Assembly: GCA_025774735.1 (NCBI GenBank)
Contig: JALGZU010000029.1
Location: forward strand, 1-14,180
Source: a candidate division LCP-89 bacterium
GTDB lineage: Bacteria > Electryoneota > B3-LCP
Length of the DNA stretch: 14,180 bases
Direction: 5' to 3'
In this document: positions 12,543-14,180 of the stretch, in pieces
How positions within the stretch are numbered: position 1 is the stretch's first letter
Layout of the letters: every line of letters begins with the position of its first letter
Notes under the pieces: generated by a model
What the model saw: only the letters and a program-made list of their open reading frames with translations
What the model was told of the DNA's origin: nothing
Databases searched by the model: none
Program-made: the position numbers and the translations under genes

Positions 12543-13424
12543 ATGTCTTTCATGAGGTCAGTCACTTCAGATTCGGCTTTTCATTTGTCGAAATCAAAGC
12601 TCCGTCTGGGCACCTCCTCGTTTTCGTCTAAAGATTGGGTGGGGCCTTTCTATCCTGAAAGAACGCAGCCTGCGGACTACTTGCGCCGTTACGCCGAGCA
12701 TTTTGACACGGTCGAGGTGGATGCCACCTATTACGCCATCCCCTCCAGAAGCACCGTGGATGGCTGGAAAGACAAAACACCCGACGGCTTCCTGGTTTCA
12801 GCCAAATTTCCACGCTCCATCGTCCATGCAGGCGAGGGCTCAAAACCCGATCCGGTGGTCATCCTCGATCCCGAGAAGACGTACGGCGAACGCGACAAGT
12901 TTCTGTCCGTAATGAGCGGATTGCATGAACGGCTGGGGCCGTTGATCCTGCAATTCCCTTACTTCAGAAAAGAGGATTTCGACTCGCCCGATCGCTTTCT
13001 GGAAAAGCTCGACCGTTTCCTGAGTGACCTTCCAAAAGAGTATCGTTATGGTGTAGAGGTCCGAAACCGGACCTGGGTGAATGCAACCCTGACCGGGCTG
13101 TTAAGAAGACATCAAACTGCTCTTGTGCTGGTGGACCACGCCTGGATGCCCCACGGTGATGAAATCGCCGCAAATATCGATCCAATTACATCCAATTTCA
13201 GCTACATCCGCCTGATCGGTGACCGCAAGGAGATCGAAGCAGTTACTACGACATGGAAGAGGGAGGTCATCGACCGGACGGAAAGGCTGCAGCGATGGGC
13301 GCGGTTGATCGCGGAGCTTGACCGGCACGCCGATACAATCTACGTTTATGTCAACAACCATTACGCCGGACACGCGCCCGCAACCGTCCGGCGCTTACAA
13401 CAATACGTTAATCAGGTCTTCTGA
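12543..13424 (+). CDS. DUF72 family protein (TIM-barrel fold, YecE-like)
   Basis: The protein has 293 residues. Family motifs appear in order: GTSSFSSKDWVGPFYP (23-38), FDTVEVDATYY (54-64), KFPRSIVH (88-95), GPLILQFP (132-139), YGVEVRN (169-175), YIRLIGDR (221-228) and the C-terminal YVYVNNHYAGHAP (267-279). The family has a TIM-barrel fold. Its biochemical role is not established, so none is assigned. The ATG at 12543 lacks a Shine-Dalgarno and follows the predicted transcript start by about 15 nt. Alternative in-frame starts are the ATG at 12552 and a TTG at 12585, closer to the usual family start. The homoaconitase-like gene follows after 37 bp with no terminator between them. Confidence 0.88.
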   Translation: MSFMRSVTSDSAFHLSKSKLRLGTSSFSSKDWVGPFYPERTQPADYLRRYAEHFDTVEVDATYYAIPSRSTVDGWKDKTPDGFLVSAKFPRSIVHAGEGSKPDPVVILDPEKTYGERDKFLSVMSGLHERLGPLILQFPYFRKEDFDSPDRFLEKLDRFLSDLPKEYRYGVEVRNRTWVNATLTGLLRRHQTALVLVDHAWMPHGDEIAANIDPITSNFSYIRLIGDRKEIEAVTTTWKREVIDRTERLQRWARLIAELDRHADTIYVYVNNHYAGHAPATVRRLQQYVNQVF

Positions 13425-13461
13425 GAAATACTGATTCACATAAATATCCTTGGTGTTAAAG

Positions 13462-14180
13462 ATGGGTCAGACCCTGGTTGAAAAGATCGCTCAGCGCCAC
13501 GCCGTAGGTTCGGATTCTACCCAGACCGTACGCAGCGGCGATTACCTGAGTATCCGCCCGGCTCACGTCATGACGCATGACAACACCGGCGCGGTTATTC
13601 CGAAATTCAGAAGCATCGGCGCGGCTAAAGTAGCTCTCCCCCGCCAGGTGGTTTTCGCTCTGGATCACAACGTTCAGGATACTTCTGAGGGCAATCTTCA
13701 GAAATACGCCAAGATCGAAGCATTCGCCGGGGAGATGGGCAACGATTTCTATCCGGCCGGCAGGGGTATCGGACACCAAATCATGTGCGAAGAAGGGTAC
13801 GCCTGGCCGGGCACCATGGTGGTCGCATCTGACAGCCATTCCAACATGTACGGAGGTCTGGGCTGCCTGGGAACACCGGTGGTTCGCACCGATGCCGCGG
13901 CCATCTGGGCGACGGGGCGCACCTGGTGGCAGGTCCCCCCCATCGCCAGAGTGGTACTCAAAGGCGAACTGCATAGGGGCGTCACGGGGAAGGACGTCAT
14001 CCTCGCCCTCTGCGGCTTCTTCAACCGGGACGAAGTGCTGAACCATGCCATAGAGTTCAGCGGAGACGGCATCGCCAAGCTATCCATCAGCGACCGCTTG
14101 ACCATCGCCAACATGACCACGGAATGGGGCGCCCTGGTCGGCCTCTTCCCCATCGATAATGTACTCATTGACTGGTTAAA
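13462..14180 (+). CDS. Homoaconitase-like protein, aconitase superfamily (Lys4 type), 3' partial
   Basis: The frame runs 239 codons from ATG 13462 to the right edge without a stop. The sequence strongly resembles fungal Lys4 homoaconitase, which converts homocitrate via homoaconitate to homoisocitrate in the alpha-aminoadipate lysine pathway. Diagnostic blocks are [32 protein letters not shown] (26-41), [14 protein letters not shown] (63-76), [14 protein letters not shown] (95-108), [18 protein letters not shown] (115-132), [16 protein letters not shown] (145-160), [13 protein letters not shown] (176-188) and [13 protein letters not shown] (213-225). The cysteines that bind the 4Fe-4S cluster and the C-terminal swivel domain lie beyond the window. 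The start has no clear Shine-Dalgarno, but the N-terminus fits the family. The gene sits 37 bp after the DUF72 gene and may share its promoter. Another aconitase-superfamily substrate remains possible. Confidence 0.85.
   Translation, partial: MGQTLVEKIAQRHAVGSDSTQTVRSGDYLSIRPAHVMTHDNTGAVIPKFRSIGAAKVALPRQVVFALDHNVQDTSEGNLQKYAKIEAFAGEMGNDFYPAGRGIGHQIMCEEGYAWPGTMVVASDSHSNMYGGLGCLGTPVVRTDAAAIWATGRTWWQVPPIARVVLKGELHRGVTGKDVILALCGFFNRDEVLNHAIEFSGDGIAKLSISDRLTIANMTTEWGALVGLFPIDNVLIDWL

Noticed and set aside
13456..14168. Two long minus-strand open frames at the right end
   Set aside because: They are antisense to the homoaconitase-like gene, whose plus-strand frame shows strong family motifs and simply runs off the edge without a stop.

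Overview
The window looks like chromosomal DNA from an uncultured bacterium of the FCB side of the tree (KSB1, Marinimicrobia, Zixibacteria, Latescibacterota or Calditrichota-like). Two large secreted proteins end in the 'PYPNPFNP ... GVYxYRLE ... GKMVLMK' C-terminal sorting domain of type IX secretion, in the form common in these candidate phyla. The promoters I can see are sigma70-like (TTGAYN, exactly 17 bp, TATATT) and not the TTTG/TAnnTTTG type of classical Bacteroidota. GTG and TTG starts are used, so the code is standard bacterial. The exact phylum cannot be fixed from this sequence.

Left third (1-4480, + strand): the 3' end of a right-handed beta-helix surface protein, then a cluster of palindromes that includes a REP-like repeat, then a consensus promoter with a ~170-nt structured leader, then an eight-repeat SBBP beta-propeller protein. 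Both proteins carry nearly the same sorting tail at the DNA level. A strong two-way hairpin terminator at 4457-4480 closes this block against the converging minus-strand block.

Middle (4500-12202, - strand): reading leftward on the minus strand, a secreted M3B oligopeptidase with its own consensus promoter and terminator; a five-TM sulfatase/LtaS-like membrane hydrolase or transferase; then a consensus promoter driving two POT/PTR2-family peptide transporters and a flavoredoxin-type flavin reductase. The exported oligopeptidase and the paired peptide transporters suggest that peptides are cut outside the cytoplasm and then imported. This link is inferred.

Right end (12493-14180, + strand): a consensus promoter with a very short leader precedes a DUF72 protein. 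After 37 bp comes the 5' part of an aconitase-superfamily gene, cut by the window edge, whose sequence closely resembles fungal Lys4 homoaconitase (alpha-aminoadipate lysine route). No RNA genes, CRISPR arrays, transposases or phage genes were seen. The least explained elements are the leader RNA upstream of the propeller gene, the palindrome cluster, a palindrome embedded in a sorting-domain coding sequence, and the Lys4-like homoaconitase.
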